DNA of 64,000 bases from an uncultured Fodinibius sp. (GTDB lineage: Bacteria > Bacteroidota > Rhodothermia > Balneolales > Balneolaceae), in contig CAJXMW010000001.1 in assembly GCA_913056235.1 (NCBI GenBank), positions 62,001 through 126,000 on the forward strand, given 5' to 3'. The notes beneath the pieces were generated by a model. That model was not told the origin of the DNA. It searched no databases and saw nothing but the letters and a program-made list of their open reading frames with translations. The translations under genes were made by a program, and so were the position numbers. Numbering within the stretch: position 1 is the first letter of the stretch; every line of letters starts with the position of its first letter. Positions 18,354 through 27,643 of the stretch are shown in pieces.

Positions 18354-19226
18354 ATGAAGTTTGCTATTATCGCAAATCCGCAAAAGTATTCGGTTCGGGA
18401 TCCCTTTGTGGATCTGCTTACCTGGTCGGACGACCATGAAGTGCAGGTACTGTTCAGCTCTGAACTACAGGAACTGTACCGGGGCGAAGAGCATCCCTCG
18501 GCCAAAGTAGTTGAGCATGAGCACGAAGCCATCGATCAGGCCGATATTATCATTGCCATGGGCGGCGACGGCACTATGCTGTACACCGCTCGGCTGATGA
18601 AAAGCATCCAAAAACCGATTCTGGGCGTCAACACAGGGCGGCTTGGTTTTATGGCTTATACTCAGAAAGAAAACCTGCACCAGGCATTGGAATATCTACT
18701 GGAAGAAAACTACCGGATTGAAAAACGATATCTGCTGGAGGCAGAAGATAACCAGGGAAAGATTTATCACGCGCTCAATGAGTTCCTGTTTTCCAAGCGC
18801 GATTCCACCTCCATGGTGAACGTGAGTGCTGAATACAATGACATGTTCATTAATAACTACTGGGCAGACGGATTGATCGTGGCATCGCCTACAGGCTCTA
18901 CCGCTTATAATCTTTCCTCCGGCGGACCCATTGTGATGCCCAACACCAACGTGATGGTAGTCACTCCGATTAATCCCCATACACTAACAACACGTCCGCT
19001 TGTCTTACCTTCTGATAAAAATTTGCAGGTAACTGTAGAAGAGCAGGACCACGAGGTGCTTTTTTCATACGACGGACAAATCAAAGAGATTGATTCCTAT
19101 CCTTTTGAGGTAACCATCAAGCGCTCGAATTTTACGATTGACCTGATTGAGCTACCCAACCAGAGTTATTTTGACACCTTGCGACAAAAGTTGATGTGGG
19201 GGATGGATTCGCGGCAACGTTCTTAA
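18354..19226 (+). CDS. nadK: NAD kinase
   Basis: 290 residues from ATG 18354, 11 bases after the preceding stop and with GGAG upstream; the longer frame opening at 18288 overlaps the previous gene and adds a non-conserved tail. It phosphorylates NAD to NADP. The GGDGTMLYTAR motif (GGDG at 70-73), NTGRLGFMAY and the SPTGSTAYNLSSGGPI substrate loop are all diagnostic. Confidence 0.95.
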   Translation: MKFAIIANPQKYSVRDPFVDLLTWSDDHEVQVLFSSELQELYRGEEHPSAKVVEHEHEAIDQADIIIAMGGDGTMLYTARLMKSIQKPILGVNTGRLGFMAYTQKENLHQALEYLLEENYRIEKRYLLEAEDNQGKIYHALNEFLFSKRDSTSMVNVSAEYNDMFINNYWADGLIVASPTGSTAYNLSSGGPIVMPNTNVMVVTPINPHTLTTRPLVLPSDKNLQVTVEEQDHEVLFSYDGQIKEIDSYPFEVTIKRSNFTIDLIELPNQSYFDTLRQKLMWGMDSRQRS

Positions 19227-19366
19227 TGTGTTGTAGTGTTAACGTGTTAAAGTTCTAACTTAAAAACTTAAACACGTCGAACACCACCACGGTGAGCCCC
19301 TGATATTCAGCTCATAAAATAGTATCTTTTACTCTTAAATTTTTAACCTCAAAAACTATTAGTCTC

Positions 19367-20332
19367 ATGAAAGTAACAGTAGTCGGTGCCGGCGGGAATG
19401 TCGGTTCAACGGTATCTCTGGCAGTAGCACAGCGCGATTTTGCCAAAGAGGTTGTCATGGTCGATATCGTGCAAGAAAAAAACGGCGATAAAATTTATCC
19501 CTCCAAAGGACGTGCCCTCGACCAATGGGAGTCGTCGCCTATCCATCAATTTGATACCAAACTGACAGGAACCGTCGATTATGAAGATACCGCCGGTTCG
19601 GATGTTTGCGTTATTACGGCAGGTGTGCCACGTAAGCCGGGCATGAGCCGCGACGACCTGCTCGAAACCAATGCCAATATTGTACAGGGTGTTGTTAAAA
19701 AGCTCGTCGAGCATTCTCCCAACACTATTCTGATTATCGTCTCTAATCCGCTGGATGTAATGGCACAAGTTGCCCTCGAAACCAGTGGCTTCGACTCCAG
19801 CCGTGTTATGGGTATGGCCGGTATTCTGGATACGGCTCGCTACCGCTCCTTCCTTGCTGAAGAAATTGGGGTTTCCCCGAAAGATATTCAAGCCCTCTTG
19901 CTTGGCGGACACGGCGATACCATGGTACCACTGCCACGCTTTACCACGGTTTGCGGAATGCCTATCACCCAATTTATTGATGAAGACAAGCTCGAAGAAA
20001 TCGTCGAACGTACGAAAGGCGGCGGCGGTGAACTCGTTAATATGATGGGAACTTCCGGATGGTATGCTCCAGGCGCTGCAGCCGCACAGATGGTGGAAGC
20101 AATCGTACTCGACCAAAACCGTGTCTTCCCATGCGCCGCGCACTTAAACGGCGAATATGGCCAAGAGGACCTGTTTCTCGGCGTTCCCGTTAAGCTAGGC
20201 GAAGGCGGCATCAAAGAAATAATTGAAGTTGACTTAAACGACGAAGAACAACAACTTTTAGATGAGTCAGCCGACCATGTTCACTCTGTTCTAAGTGAGT
20301 TCCGTCAGCTGATGGACAATAAATCGCAATAA
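19367..20332 (+). CDS. mdh: Malate dehydrogenase (LDH-like type)
   Basis: 321 residues. NAD-binding GAGGNVG (7-13), substrate-binding Arg89 and Arg95 in RKPGMSRDDLL, and catalytic His182 in LGGHGDTMVPL. An Arg at position 89 and the PGMSR loop fit malate rather than lactate as substrate. It interconverts malate and oxaloacetate in the TCA cycle. It is followed by a clear terminator. Confidence 0.95.
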   Translation: MKVTVVGAGGNVGSTVSLAVAQRDFAKEVVMVDIVQEKNGDKIYPSKGRALDQWESSPIHQFDTKLTGTVDYEDTAGSDVCVITAGVPRKPGMSRDDLLETNANIVQGVVKKLVEHSPNTILIIVSNPLDVMAQVALETSGFDSSRVMGMAGILDTARYRSFLAEEIGVSPKDIQALLLGGHGDTMVPLPRFTTVCGMPITQFIDEDKLEEIVERTKGGGGELVNMMGTSGWYAPGAAAAQMVEAIVLDQNRVFPCAAHLNGEYGQEDLFLGVPVKLGEGGIKEIIEVDLNDEEQQLLDESADHVHSVLSEFRQLMDNKSQ

Positions 20333-20370
20333 ATTGAAGACGTAAGGCTTCTTCACTACTTGCATTTAAA

Positions 20371-20409
20371 GAAGGGACTTCGCCGACCATAACGAAGTCC
20401 CTTTTTCTT
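20371..20409 (+). terminator. Intrinsic terminator after mdh
   Basis: GGGACTTCG (20374-20382) pairs with CGAAGTCCC (20393-20401) around a 10-base loop and is followed by TTTTTCTT. It is flanked by AA on the 5' side, which lengthens the stem. Confidence 0.9.
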
Positions 20410-20495
20410 ATGAAAGAAATATTATTTACAGATCTTTAACCAAGCCTATCTACGCAGCCATAATTTTACTTCAAATTCAGAACCCGGATGAGATC

Positions 20496-21305
20496 TTAGG
20501 GCGCAGAGACTAGTATAATATCCTCGGCAACCAGCCCTTTTTCATTTTCTACCAGATCAAACTCAAAGATGAGGTCCCGGCTGGGCAGATAGCTAGTATC
20601 AAAGTTGTCTTCGAATTGCGATATATGGGCAAACACTGTGTTGTAGGGCGACTCATCAAAACGAGAATCGGTAATCCAGAGATTCTCATTCATCTGAACG
20701 AGAAATCGCAGGAAGCCATAGCCATCATTGTGAGAGAAATCATAGCACACCCCACGTACACGCGAACCGGTCTTACCCCAGGCGTAGGGAGATTCAATGG
20801 GAAGCAATCCTGGAATCAGATAACCTGAAATATATAGATCCGCCTCTTTTTTAAGCTTGCTCGACATGTTATCAAAGCCGATCAGCTCCACGCGTGTCCC
20901 CTTCTTTTGAATGGCATTGACTACACTCACATAGCTTCCATTGCTAGTAAGCAGTACGATCTTATCCAGATTATCAGCCTGCATAATCATATCCACTGCC
21001 ATATCCATATCAACCGTGGACTTAGTGATCGTCTCATCAGTCTCTTCATCCCTGTAGTACTGCAGAGGCTTTTCAATCACCTTGTACTCAAAGTCGCGGA
21101 GCACTTCGCTAAAACGGGCTGTTTTATTGCGATAGTCCTTGTCCTCCTCGGCACGCCGCTCATCATAAGCCAGATACACATTCATCCGGGAAGGGATGGA
21201 ACCATCGCGGCAGGCAAATTTTCGCAACACATCATATCGAAGTCCAAAGCCGCCATTCATCGTTACATTTACCGCATCTACATAAATACCAACTTTCGCT
21301 TCCAT
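20496..21305 (-). CDS. NYN-domain (LabA/DUF88-type) protein with C-terminal cold-shock-like domain
   Basis: 269 residues from ATG 21305 (an upstream Met at 21320 gives five extra residues). The N-terminal NYN/PIN-like nuclease fold shows Asp10 and Asn13 in YVDAVNV and the second acidic motif KSTVDMDMAVDMI (Asp99, Asp101). The third acidic motif, normally (S)GD(G/S)DF, reads TSNGSY (120-125), with no acidic residue. The C-terminal region (DGYGFLRFL...TVFAHISQFE...LIFEFDLVENEKGLVAEDI) matches the RNP/OB pattern of cold-shock-type RNA-binding domains. An RNA-binding protein with weak or lost nuclease activity is the likely reading. Confidence 0.8.
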   Translation of the reverse strand: MEAKVGIYVDAVNVTMNGGFGLRYDVLRKFACRDGSIPSRMNVYLAYDERRAEEDKDYRNKTARFSEVLRDFEYKVIEKPLQYYRDEETDETITKSTVDMDMAVDMIMQADNLDKIVLLTSNGSYVSVVNAIQKKGTRVELIGFDNMSSKLKKEADLYISGYLIPGLLPIESPYAWGKTGSRVRGVCYDFSHNDGYGFLRFLVQMNENLWITDSRFDESPYNTVFAHISQFEDNFDTSYLPSRDLIFEFDLVENEKGLVAEDIILVSAP

Positions 21306-21404
21306 AATACTGTCTCTCAATAATTTCTAATTATTTTAACAATAGTTTTAAGGTGCAGGAGATTTCTCACTGAAATAATAAAGCGAGATGTGAGAAACCG
21401 TTTA

Positions 21405-22874
21405 TCAATTTCTTAAATAATTAGGAATAACGAGCACTATTATCCCTGCACTCCCTAACGATAACATCAGGAAACGACCCGTCCATTCCGAATCGAGCCA
21501 TTCAGTTGCATAGGGTACGAGATAGAGACAAGCGGCCGCAATTACCATCATCAGAAAGGTACGAAAAAGTTGGTAATCGACGCTATACACCTGCACACTT
21601 TTGTAGTACAAGAGCATAGCCATCAGCCCATAACTAATAAGCGTGGCAGTAGCTGACCCCATCATACCGAAATGTGGAATCAGCAAGAGATTGGCTATCA
21701 CCGTAACGCCCGCGCCAATGAGCGTAATGACAGGCAACACCTTGGTTTCTTCTTCGATAAAAATACCGGCTGAAAAATTCATGTACCACCCGTGGAACCA
21801 GTATGCTCCCAGCAGGATTGGTACTATATTGACCCCCATCCAATACTCCTGTCCCACCAAGTAAGCACCCAATATTGGCACTTTAATCTGGACAATCTGC
21901 TCTGCAAAAAGAGCTACAACCAAAAAACAAAGCCCCGCCACTCCATTGAAGTAGAGAAACACATCGCGGTACAATTTTGGAGCTTCGGAATCATCAGCAT
22001 GACGTAAAAAGAACGGCTGCCATGCCATCCGAAACATCTGAACCAGCAGCAGCATAAACACCGACAGTTTATAACATGCGCTGTAAACTCCCACGGCATC
22101 GTCGGGCGTCATATCGGGACCATAGAGCTGAGCTACTGTGGCTTGCGACATGTAATTACCAAGAAAAAATCGGTCGAGCATTTCGTTGATCACAAACCCC
22201 AGGCCCGCTGGGATAAACGGTATCCCAAAACGAAGTGTCTTGCGAAGCGTGGGCATATCCCAGGATCCGCTAAACATGGGGGCAGTTGCAATCCAGATAA
22301 GCAAAGCAGTAAGCACCGATGCGACCAGGCTTGCAAAAAATACCGACTCGATACCCCAACCGCGCCACAAAATAAGATAAAACTGCAATCCTACATTAAC
22401 CAGGATATTTCCGGTTTTGTAAGCTGCAAACAACCACTGCCTCCGTACCAGCCGCAGCTCGGCAAAGGGCACAATCGCCATCGCATCGAACCAAAGGATG
22501 CCTAACATCATCCAGTACAGGCTTTGGTTACCCGTTGACTCCAGGTTCATGGTGGGCATTAGCACCGGGGCCAGAAAATAGAGTAGAATCACCAGAAAAG
22601 TGGAGAGCCCTCCCAGTCCCAACTGAATAGTTTTGAACACATTGGGAGCTTCCTCGCGGTCTTTGGCATACCGCAGGTAAGCCGACTCCATCCCAAAGGT
22701 GAAAATGACATTAAGGAATGCCAGCCCGGCATATACGAGACTCACTACTCCATACTGCGAAGGCACAAAAGCACCGGTGTGCAGAGGCACCAACAGGTAG
22801 CCGATAAACCGCGCCAGCACATTGCTGATGCCGTAAACAAGGGTATCGGAAAAAAGTTCGCGTAATTTCTTCAA
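21405..22874 (-). CDS. Oligosaccharide/lipopolysaccharide flippase (MOP superfamily)
   Basis: 489 residues with about 12-14 hydrophobic segments throughout, starting with the family-typical LVYGISNVLARFIGYLLVPLHTGAFVPSQYGVVSL. It belongs to the Wzx/polysaccharide-biosynthesis group of the MATE/MOP superfamily, which moves lipid-linked sugars across the inner membrane. No glycosyltransferases are adjacent, so the substrate is open. A 65-base gap separates it from aroQ upstream on the same strand. Confidence 0.88.
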   Translation of the reverse strand: MKKLRELFSDTLVYGISNVLARFIGYLLVPLHTGAFVPSQYGVVSLVYAGLAFLNVIFTFGMESAYLRYAKDREEAPNVFKTIQLGLGGLSTFLVILLYFLAPVLMPTMNLESTGNQSLYWMMLGILWFDAMAIVPFAELRLVRRQWLFAAYKTGNILVNVGLQFYLILWRGWGIESVFFASLVASVLTALLIWIATAPMFSGSWDMPTLRKTLRFGIPFIPAGLGFVINEMLDRFFLGNYMSQATVAQLYGPDMTPDDAVGVYSACYKLSVFMLLLVQMFRMAWQPFFLRHADDSEAPKLYRDVFLYFNGVAGLCFLVVALFAEQIVQIKVPILGAYLVGQEYWMGVNIVPILLGAYWFHGWYMNFSAGIFIEEETKVLPVITLIGAGVTVIANLLLIPHFGMMGSATATLISYGLMAMLLYYKSVQVYSVDYQLFRTFLMMVIAAACLYLVPYATEWLDSEWTGRFLMLSLGSAGIIVLVIPNYLRN

Positions 22875-22947
22875 ATGGAAAAGTTCAATTTACCTTGATG
22901 GGAATTCTACAAACAAAGATTTCTCCCGCTGGTCGAAATGACAAATG

Positions 22948-23382
22948 TTAGTTTTCCTCGACAAGTTTCTCAAGAGCATGTACCCCAAGCACATAACTTT
23001 GTTTCCCAAAACCGGTGATGATACCATCGGCGACGGCCCCGGTAAGCGTACGCTCGCGAAATTCTTCACGGGCATGAATGTTCGAAAGGTGCACCTCCAC
23101 AACCGGCAGCTCGATCAAATCCAGCGCATCGCGGAGAGCTACCGAGCTATGCGAATACCCTCCGAAATTGACGATGACGCCGTCAACATCACTTTCCAGC
23201 AGTGACTGAATGGCTTCGATAAGCTCACCTTCGAGATTGCTTTGAAAAAATACCATCTCGTGATCAGGGAAGGTATCAATAAGCAAATTCTCAATATCTT
23301 CAAGCGTCTCAGTTCCGTACTGCTCCGGATCACGTTTGCCCAACATGTTCAGGTTTGGACCGTTGAGAATTGATAATTTCAT
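22948..23382 (-). CDS. aroQ: 3-dehydroquinate dehydratase, type II
   Basis: 144 residues; third step of the shikimate pathway. Conserved LSILNGPNLNMLGKRDP start, catalytic Tyr in PEQYG (about residue 23), SNLEGELI, the GGYSHSSVALRDAL loop and EVHLSNIHAREEFR. Slight departures from consensus (SNLEG for SNHEG, NFGGYSH for NPGAYTH) do not hit the catalytic Tyr/His. Its ATG overlaps the stop of the HIT gene by 4 bases, implying translational coupling. Confidence 0.93.
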   Translation of the reverse strand: MKLSILNGPNLNMLGKRDPEQYGTETLEDIENLLIDTFPDHEMVFFQSNLEGELIEAIQSLLESDVDGVIVNFGGYSHSSVALRDALDLIELPVVEVHLSNIHAREEFRERTLTGAVADGIITGFGKQSYVLGVHALEKLVEEN

Positions 23383-23777
23383 AGTTCCACCTGTGCACTA
23401 ATTTGCTCTTTCAGCTCTGCCATGCGCTCCTCGCTGACGGATACATTGTGCCCCAATGCCATCACCTGGTTCGTCTTATATAATGGGATCAGATGCACAT
23501 GGGCATGTGGCACTTCCAGTCCCTGAACGATAACCCCGGTCCGGAGCGGATTCAACGCCTCGTCAATGGCATGAGCAATAGTTCGAGATACCTCCATTGT
23601 GCTTTGCATCAGTTCATCCGGCAGGTCAAAAAAGTAGTCGATTTCTTTTTTGGGAACCACGAGCGTATGCCCCTCAGAAATAGGATTGATATCCAAAAAA
23701 GCGATGTGGTCATCGGTCTCCGCTACTTTGTGGCAGGGAATTTCGCCCTCGATAATTTTAGTAAAGATAGTAGCCAT
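23379..23777 (-). CDS. HIT-family nucleotide hydrolase/transferase
   Basis: 132 residues. It has the HIT motif His91-Ala-His93-Val-His95 and the N-terminal ATIFTKIIEGEIPCHKV...FLDINPISEGHTLVVPK pattern of HinT/PKCI-like proteins, which hydrolyse nucleoside phosphoramidates or dinucleoside polyphosphates. It is first in an overlapping pair with aroQ; a heptamer repeat array lies directly before its start. Confidence 0.92.
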   Translation of the reverse strand: MATIFTKIIEGEIPCHKVAETDDHIAFLDINPISEGHTLVVPKKEIDYFFDLPDELMQSTMEVSRTIAHAIDEALNPLRTGVIVQGLEVPHAHVHLIPLYKTNQVMALGHNVSVSEERMAELKEQISAQVEL

Positions 23778-23779
23778 AG

Positions 23780-23847
23780 CAGTTGTCAGTTGTCAGTTGT
23801 CAGTTGTCAGTTGTCAGTTGTCAGTTGTCAGTTGTCAGTTGTCAGTT
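23780..23847. repeat. Tandem heptamer repeat (CAGTTGT)x9
   Basis: Nine exact head-to-tail copies of CAGTTGT (starts at 23780, 23787, 23794 ... 23836) plus a partial tenth (CAGTTA). It starts 3 bases upstream of the HIT start codon, in what should be its 5' leader. Copies are identical, as expected for a slippage-prone array. Confidence 0.95.
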
Positions 23848-23936
23848 ACAAGCTGGAGGTCAAGACTCGCATTGTCAAACCAAGTTTGTAATTTTTTATT
23901 TTTAATTCCTAAATCATAATTAGCCATATTCCAAGA

Positions 23937-24887
23937 TCAAGCCACCCGGTAAATCATTTGTGATTCGTCCAAATGAATTGCGCCCTCTTCAATCCCCCAA
24001 TCCAAGTAGCCCAGCACTTCCGACAGCACCAGAAAGATAGCTCCCTCCTTGATAGCATCGGGGAACATGTTGTAGGATAGCTCCATCAGGCTCATGGGCT
24101 CTTGCAGTAACCGCCGAATCTTTTGATAGCGTTTTTCATGTTCTTCCAGGTGATGGTCGGCCACTTCGGAGGCCTTCTCAATAATTTCGCCGTGTCCCGG
24201 AAGCACGATACCCTGCTGCTTTCGCATCCATTGCAGTGACCGGCGATACTGCAACAAGCTCTTGTTACGGTTGCCCGTATCGGGATCAAAATTGATAAGG
24301 GCATTCGTGCTGATGTGCGCCAGCAGCAGATCGCCGCCAAACATCATATCCCGGTTCGTATTGAACACCACATGGCCCGGAGCGTGCCCCGGCGTATGCT
24401 GAACCATCGCTGTCATTTCACCGCTTGTTAGTTCATCGCCTTCGTTAATCCATTCTGGCTCTATCGGCAGTTGAAACTGCTGCAACCAGTCGAGCTGTTC
24501 AACCATCTTGCTGGTAAACTTTGACGGAATATTATGCTTCTGAAAGAAGTCTTCGAATAGGTCGCCGTCATCATTACCGGCAAAATTTGCGCGTTCTTTG
24601 GGATGGCCAAATACGATTGCATCCGCACGATCTGCCAGCCGAGCAGCCTGTCCAAAATGGTCGGGATGACCATGAGTGAGCCAAATCTCATCCAGATCTT
24701 CCAGGCTCAATCCATGCTCATGAAAACGATCATCAAGTACTTCAAAAGCCTCTTCGGTGTATTGCCCGGCATCCACGAGCACAATTTTATCATCAGTAAT
24801 CAAGTAACTAAATACATCACCCACAGCAAAAGGCGTTGGGATACGAATGGGATGAACAAGCTGGTCTTTCAGGAATTCAGTCTGCAA
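23937..24887 (-). CDS. MBL-fold metallo-hydrolase
   Basis: 316 residues. Metallo-beta-lactamase fold with His72-Gly-His74-Pro-Asp76-His77, a second metal-ligand His in HTPGHAPGH, Asp in GGDLLLA, and LPGHGE near residue 245, followed by a C-terminal winged-helix-like region. It resembles the LACTB2/glyoxalase-II-like hydrolases, some of which act on RNA or thioesters; substrate unknown. The frame has a stop 10 codons upstream and no ATG, so TTG at 24887 is the likely start. Confidence 0.82.
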   Translation of the reverse strand: MQTEFLKDQLVHPIRIPTPFAVGDVFSYLITDDKIVLVDAGQYTEEAFEVLDDRFHEHGLSLEDLDEIWLTHGHPDHFGQAARLADRADAIVFGHPKERANFAGNDDGDLFEDFFQKHNIPSKFTSKMVEQLDWLQQFQLPIEPEWINEGDELTSGEMTAMVQHTPGHAPGHVVFNTNRDMMFGGDLLLAHISTNALINFDPDTGNRNKSLLQYRRSLQWMRKQQGIVLPGHGEIIEKASEVADHHLEEHEKRYQKIRRLLQEPMSLMELSYNMFPDAIKEGAIFLVLSEVLGYLDWGIEEGAIHLDESQMIYRVA

Positions 24888-25009
24888 AAAGTTTATCTTT
24901 TGGGATTAATATTTATTTGAAAATAAGAGTTCTCACCATGGTAAGCATAACTCCTTAAACCGCTTGAATACTAAGAAATTAACGAATTAAAATTTAAGTG
25001 GATTTTTCC

Positions 25010-25041
25010 TTGAAATTAGTCCTGGTAAACCTGTATATTTG
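25010..25041 (+). promoter_or_regulatory. Bacteroidota-type promoter for tRNA-Lys
   Basis: TTG at 25010-25012 and TATATTTG at 25034-25041 (21 bp apart) match the -33 TTTG / -7 TAnnTTTG promoter of Bacteroidota primary sigma factors. Transcription would start near 25048, about 13 bases before the mature tRNA. Confidence 0.7.
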
Positions 25042-25060
25042 GAATCTGTTTTTGACAGGA

Positions 25061-25133
25061 GAGTCGGTAGCTCAGATGGTAGAGCAACGGCCTTTTAAGC
25101 CGTGGGTCGAGGGTTCGATCCCCTCCCGACTCA
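25061..25133 (+). tRNA. tRNA-Lys(TTT)
   Basis: 73 bases folding as a cloverleaf: acceptor stem GAGTCGG/CCGACTC, D arm GCTC...GAGC, anticodon stem ACGGC/GCCGT with anticodon TTT (CTTTTAA loop), T arm GAGGG-TTCGATC-CCCTC, discriminator A. CCA is not encoded. Confidence 0.97.
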
Positions 25134-25158
25134 CAATGAAGCATAGAATCTCTCTCTC

Positions 25159-25194
25159 AAGCCTCTGGCGGTTGATAGCCTCAGAGGCTTTTTT
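25159..25194 (+). terminator. Intrinsic terminator after tRNA-Lys
   Basis: AAGCCTCTG (25159-25167) pairs with CAGAGGCTT (25182-25190), then a T-run to 25194. Confidence 0.88.
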
Positions 25195-25295
25195 CGTATA
25201 ATCGCACAACGAAAAATGGAATTATTCCTTTTAACTTTCGTTGAATGTGATACATATTTATACCAACTTTAGTTGACTTCACCTAATACTATTTT

Positions 25296-27293
25296 ATGCC
25301 CGAGAATAAGAAGCAACAAACCGACAACGATAACTCATCCAAAAAGAAAGGGCTAAAAGGTCCCGGCGGCAAACATCAGTACACCTTTTATTGGATTGTG
25401 ATTGCTGCTCTGCTCGGCTTTTGGCTCTTCAGCTCCCAAGGTGGCGGACTTTTTGGCGGCCCTCCGACGATTGACTACAGCGAATTTCGTCAACAAATCA
25501 AGCAGGGCAATGTTCAAAAAGTGACTATCCGCGGAGAACTGATAAAGGGTCAGCTGAAGCAAAAAACGGCTCTGAAAAGCTCCGGAAACGATACCACCCA
25601 GTATGGGCAATTTAATACGTACCTGCCCTCATTCGGCGACGACAAGCTGATGAGTATGCTCGAAGAACATAACGTGCAGGTACAAACACGACCCAAAAGT
25701 ACTTTTGACTGGTGGACCGTACTGCTCTGGGGACTTCCACTAGCCTTCCTGATTATGATTGGGGTACAGTTTTTCCGGCAGATGCGTATGCAGGGACAGA
25801 ACATGTTCAAGATTGGCGAAAGCAAGGCCAAGCTGCAAGATGCTGAGAAAGTAGATACCACTTTTGACGACGTAGCCGGACTCAAAGGTGCCAAAACTGA
25901 GCTACAAGAAATTATCAGCTTCCTAAAAAATCCCGATAAATTTGATTCGCTGGGTGGAGAAATCCCGAAAGGACTATTGATGGTTGGACCTCCCGGCACA
26001 GGTAAGACATTGCTCGCACGTGCTGTGGCCGGCGAAGCAGGGGTCCCCTATTTCACCATTACCGGTTCCGACTTTATGGAGATGTTTGTGGGGGTAGGAG
26101 CCAAGCGCGTCCGTGATATGTTCGATAAAGCAAAAGAAAAGGCACCTGCCATCATATTTATAGATGAAATTGACTCCATCGGACGCAAGCGTGGTGCCGG
26201 ACTCGGTGGCGGACATGACGAACGTGAACAAACGCTCAATCAGTTACTTTCAGAACTCGACGGTTTTGAACCCAATGAGGGCGTTGTTGTTATGGGCGCG
26301 ACCAACCGTCCCGATATTCTGGACAAGGCGTTGCTGCGTCCCGGTCGTTTTGATCGACAAATTACGGTCCACTTACCTACGCAAGAGCACCGTGAACAGA
26401 TTCTCGAAATCCATGCAAAGAATAAGAAGCTTTCTGATAAAGTAGATCTGGATGAAATTGCACGCTCAACACCCGGTTTCAGCGGCGCAGACCTCCAAAA
26501 TCTGCTAAATGAAGCTGCACTTATTGCGGCTCGTTACGAGCGAAAGGCAATTGAACAGCAAGATATTGATCAGGCCCGCGACAAGGTCATGATGGGGCTT
26601 AAGCGCGAAGGCATGCGTTTGACCGATCGTGAAAGGAAAATGCTGGCTTTCCATGAGGCTGGGCATGCTATCGTAGCTGCTACCCTGCCTAATTCAGATC
26701 CCATCCACAAAGTTACGGTGATACCACGGGGGCAGGCGATGGGCGTTACCATGCAGCTACCCGAAAATGAGAAGTATCTATATGAAAAAAGATACATGCT
26801 CGACCGCATGGCTGTGATGATGGGCGGTCGCGCTGCAGAAAACCTCATTTTTGACACCGCTACCAGCGGCGCTGAAAACGACCTCAAACAGATCACCAAA
26901 CTGGCCCGTAAGATGGTGCTAGACTGGGGCATGAGCGAAAAGTTCAACAATATTGCTTTTGGCGGAGATCGCGAACAGGTATTCCTTGGAGAACAGATGG
27001 GCAACCAGCGCGACTACAGCGACAGCACGGCCCGCGAAATTGACGAGGAAGTACAGCGCATCCTTACAGAAGCATTTGATCGTGCACTCTCAACCATCAA
27101 GGAACACCGCGAAGTGCTCGACAAACTAGCGGAAGAGCTGCTTGAACACGAAGAAGTGTCCGGTAAGAAAGTAATGGAGTGGCTTAACGGCACTGTTGAA
27201 GATCAACAGGATGAAGACCCATCTAGCAACGAAGAACAAGCCGAGGAAAAACCGAAAGATAAAGAGGTAACCGGTAGTTCTGAGGAAGAGTAA
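25296..27293 (+). CDS. ftsH: ATP-dependent zinc metalloprotease FtsH
   Basis: 665 residues. Two membrane helices (about 29-46 and 139-160) flank a periplasmic domain; the AAA+ module has Walker A GPPGTGKT (231-238), Walker [10 protein letters not shown], and the second region of homology ending RPGRFDRQI; the M41 protease domain has zinc-binding HEAGH (453-457) and the third ligand Asp in the following helix region. It degrades membrane and short-lived cytoplasmic proteins as a hexamer. The tail (about 640-665) is rich in Asp, Glu and Lys. Confidence 0.97.
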   Translation: MPENKKQQTDNDNSSKKKGLKGPGGKHQYTFYWIVIAALLGFWLFSSQGGGLFGGPPTIDYSEFRQQIKQGNVQKVTIRGELIKGQLKQKTALKSSGNDTTQYGQFNTYLPSFGDDKLMSMLEEHNVQVQTRPKSTFDWWTVLLWGLPLAFLIMIGVQFFRQMRMQGQNMFKIGESKAKLQDAEKVDTTFDDVAGLKGAKTELQEIISFLKNPDKFDSLGGEIPKGLLMVGPPGTGKTLLARAVAGEAGVPYFTITGSDFMEMFVGVGAKRVRDMFDKAKEKAPAIIFIDEIDSIGRKRGAGLGGGHDEREQTLNQLLSELDGFEPNEGVVVMGATNRPDILDKALLRPGRFDRQITVHLPTQEHREQILEIHAKNKKLSDKVDLDEIARSTPGFSGADLQNLLNEAALIAARYERKAIEQQDIDQARDKVMMGLKREGMRLTDRERKMLAFHEAGHAIVAATLPNSDPIHKVTVIPRGQAMGVTMQLPENEKYLYEKRYMLDRMAVMMGGRAAENLIFDTATSGAENDLKQITKLARKMVLDWGMSEKFNNIAFGGDREQVFLGEQMGNQRDYSDSTAREIDEEVQRILTEAFDRALSTIKEHREVLDKLAEELLEHEEVSGKKVMEWLNGTVEDQQDEDPSSNEEQAEEKPKDKEVTGSSEEE

Positions 27294-27323
27294 GCATCAC
27301 TATGAACTAGGGATTAGGGTACA

Positions 27324-27497
27324 ATGACAGAATATAAGATCATTTTTGAAAGCGGAGTGACAGCAACTATCGAGGCTGAATCCATCGAACTCAATGATGT
27401 GTTAGACAAAGTTGAGGTCAAGGGAGCCGATGGGCAGGAGATGGAAGAAGTGTATCTTAACTTTGAACATATCTCAGCTATTATCCCGCAAGACTAA
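27324..27497 (+). CDS. Small conserved-looking 57-residue protein
   Basis: ATG at 27324, TAA at 27495-27497: MTEYKIIFESGVTATIEAES followed by IELNDVLDKVEV and a NFEHISAIIPQD end. The predicted fold is beta strands around one helix. It starts 30 bases after ftsH in the same direction and uses normal codons, so it is likely a real gene, possibly co-transcribed with ftsH. The pattern (strand, helix 'LDKV', final 'ISAIIP') resembles small phage/housekeeping beta proteins, but I do not recognise a named family. Confidence 0.55.
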   Translation: MTEYKIIFESGVTATIEAESIELNDVLDKVEVKGADGQEMEEVYLNFEHISAIIPQD

Positions 27498-27643
27498 TTG
27501 ACCTATCCTTTGATTAACATTTCTTCGGTAGTCTATCCCAGGCATTTCGTAAATAGTCATATAGTTTTTTAGTCTGGAGTTTAGTAATCTTCTATATGAC
27601 TGTTTTCATATACTCAGAACAATAACCTTAGAGAGATAGTGAG

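Noticed and set aside
19367-20332. Lactate dehydrogenase
   Set aside because: The substrate loop has the RKPGMSR arrangement with Arg89, typical of malate dehydrogenases, not the Gln of lactate dehydrogenases.
23780-23847. CRISPR or coding Q-L-S-V-V-S-C repeats
   Set aside because: The unit is 7 bp with no spacers; reading frames through it are a by-product of the repeat and have no other support.
24998-25201. A 67-residue reading frame
   Set aside because: It runs straight through the tRNA-Lys gene and its terminator.
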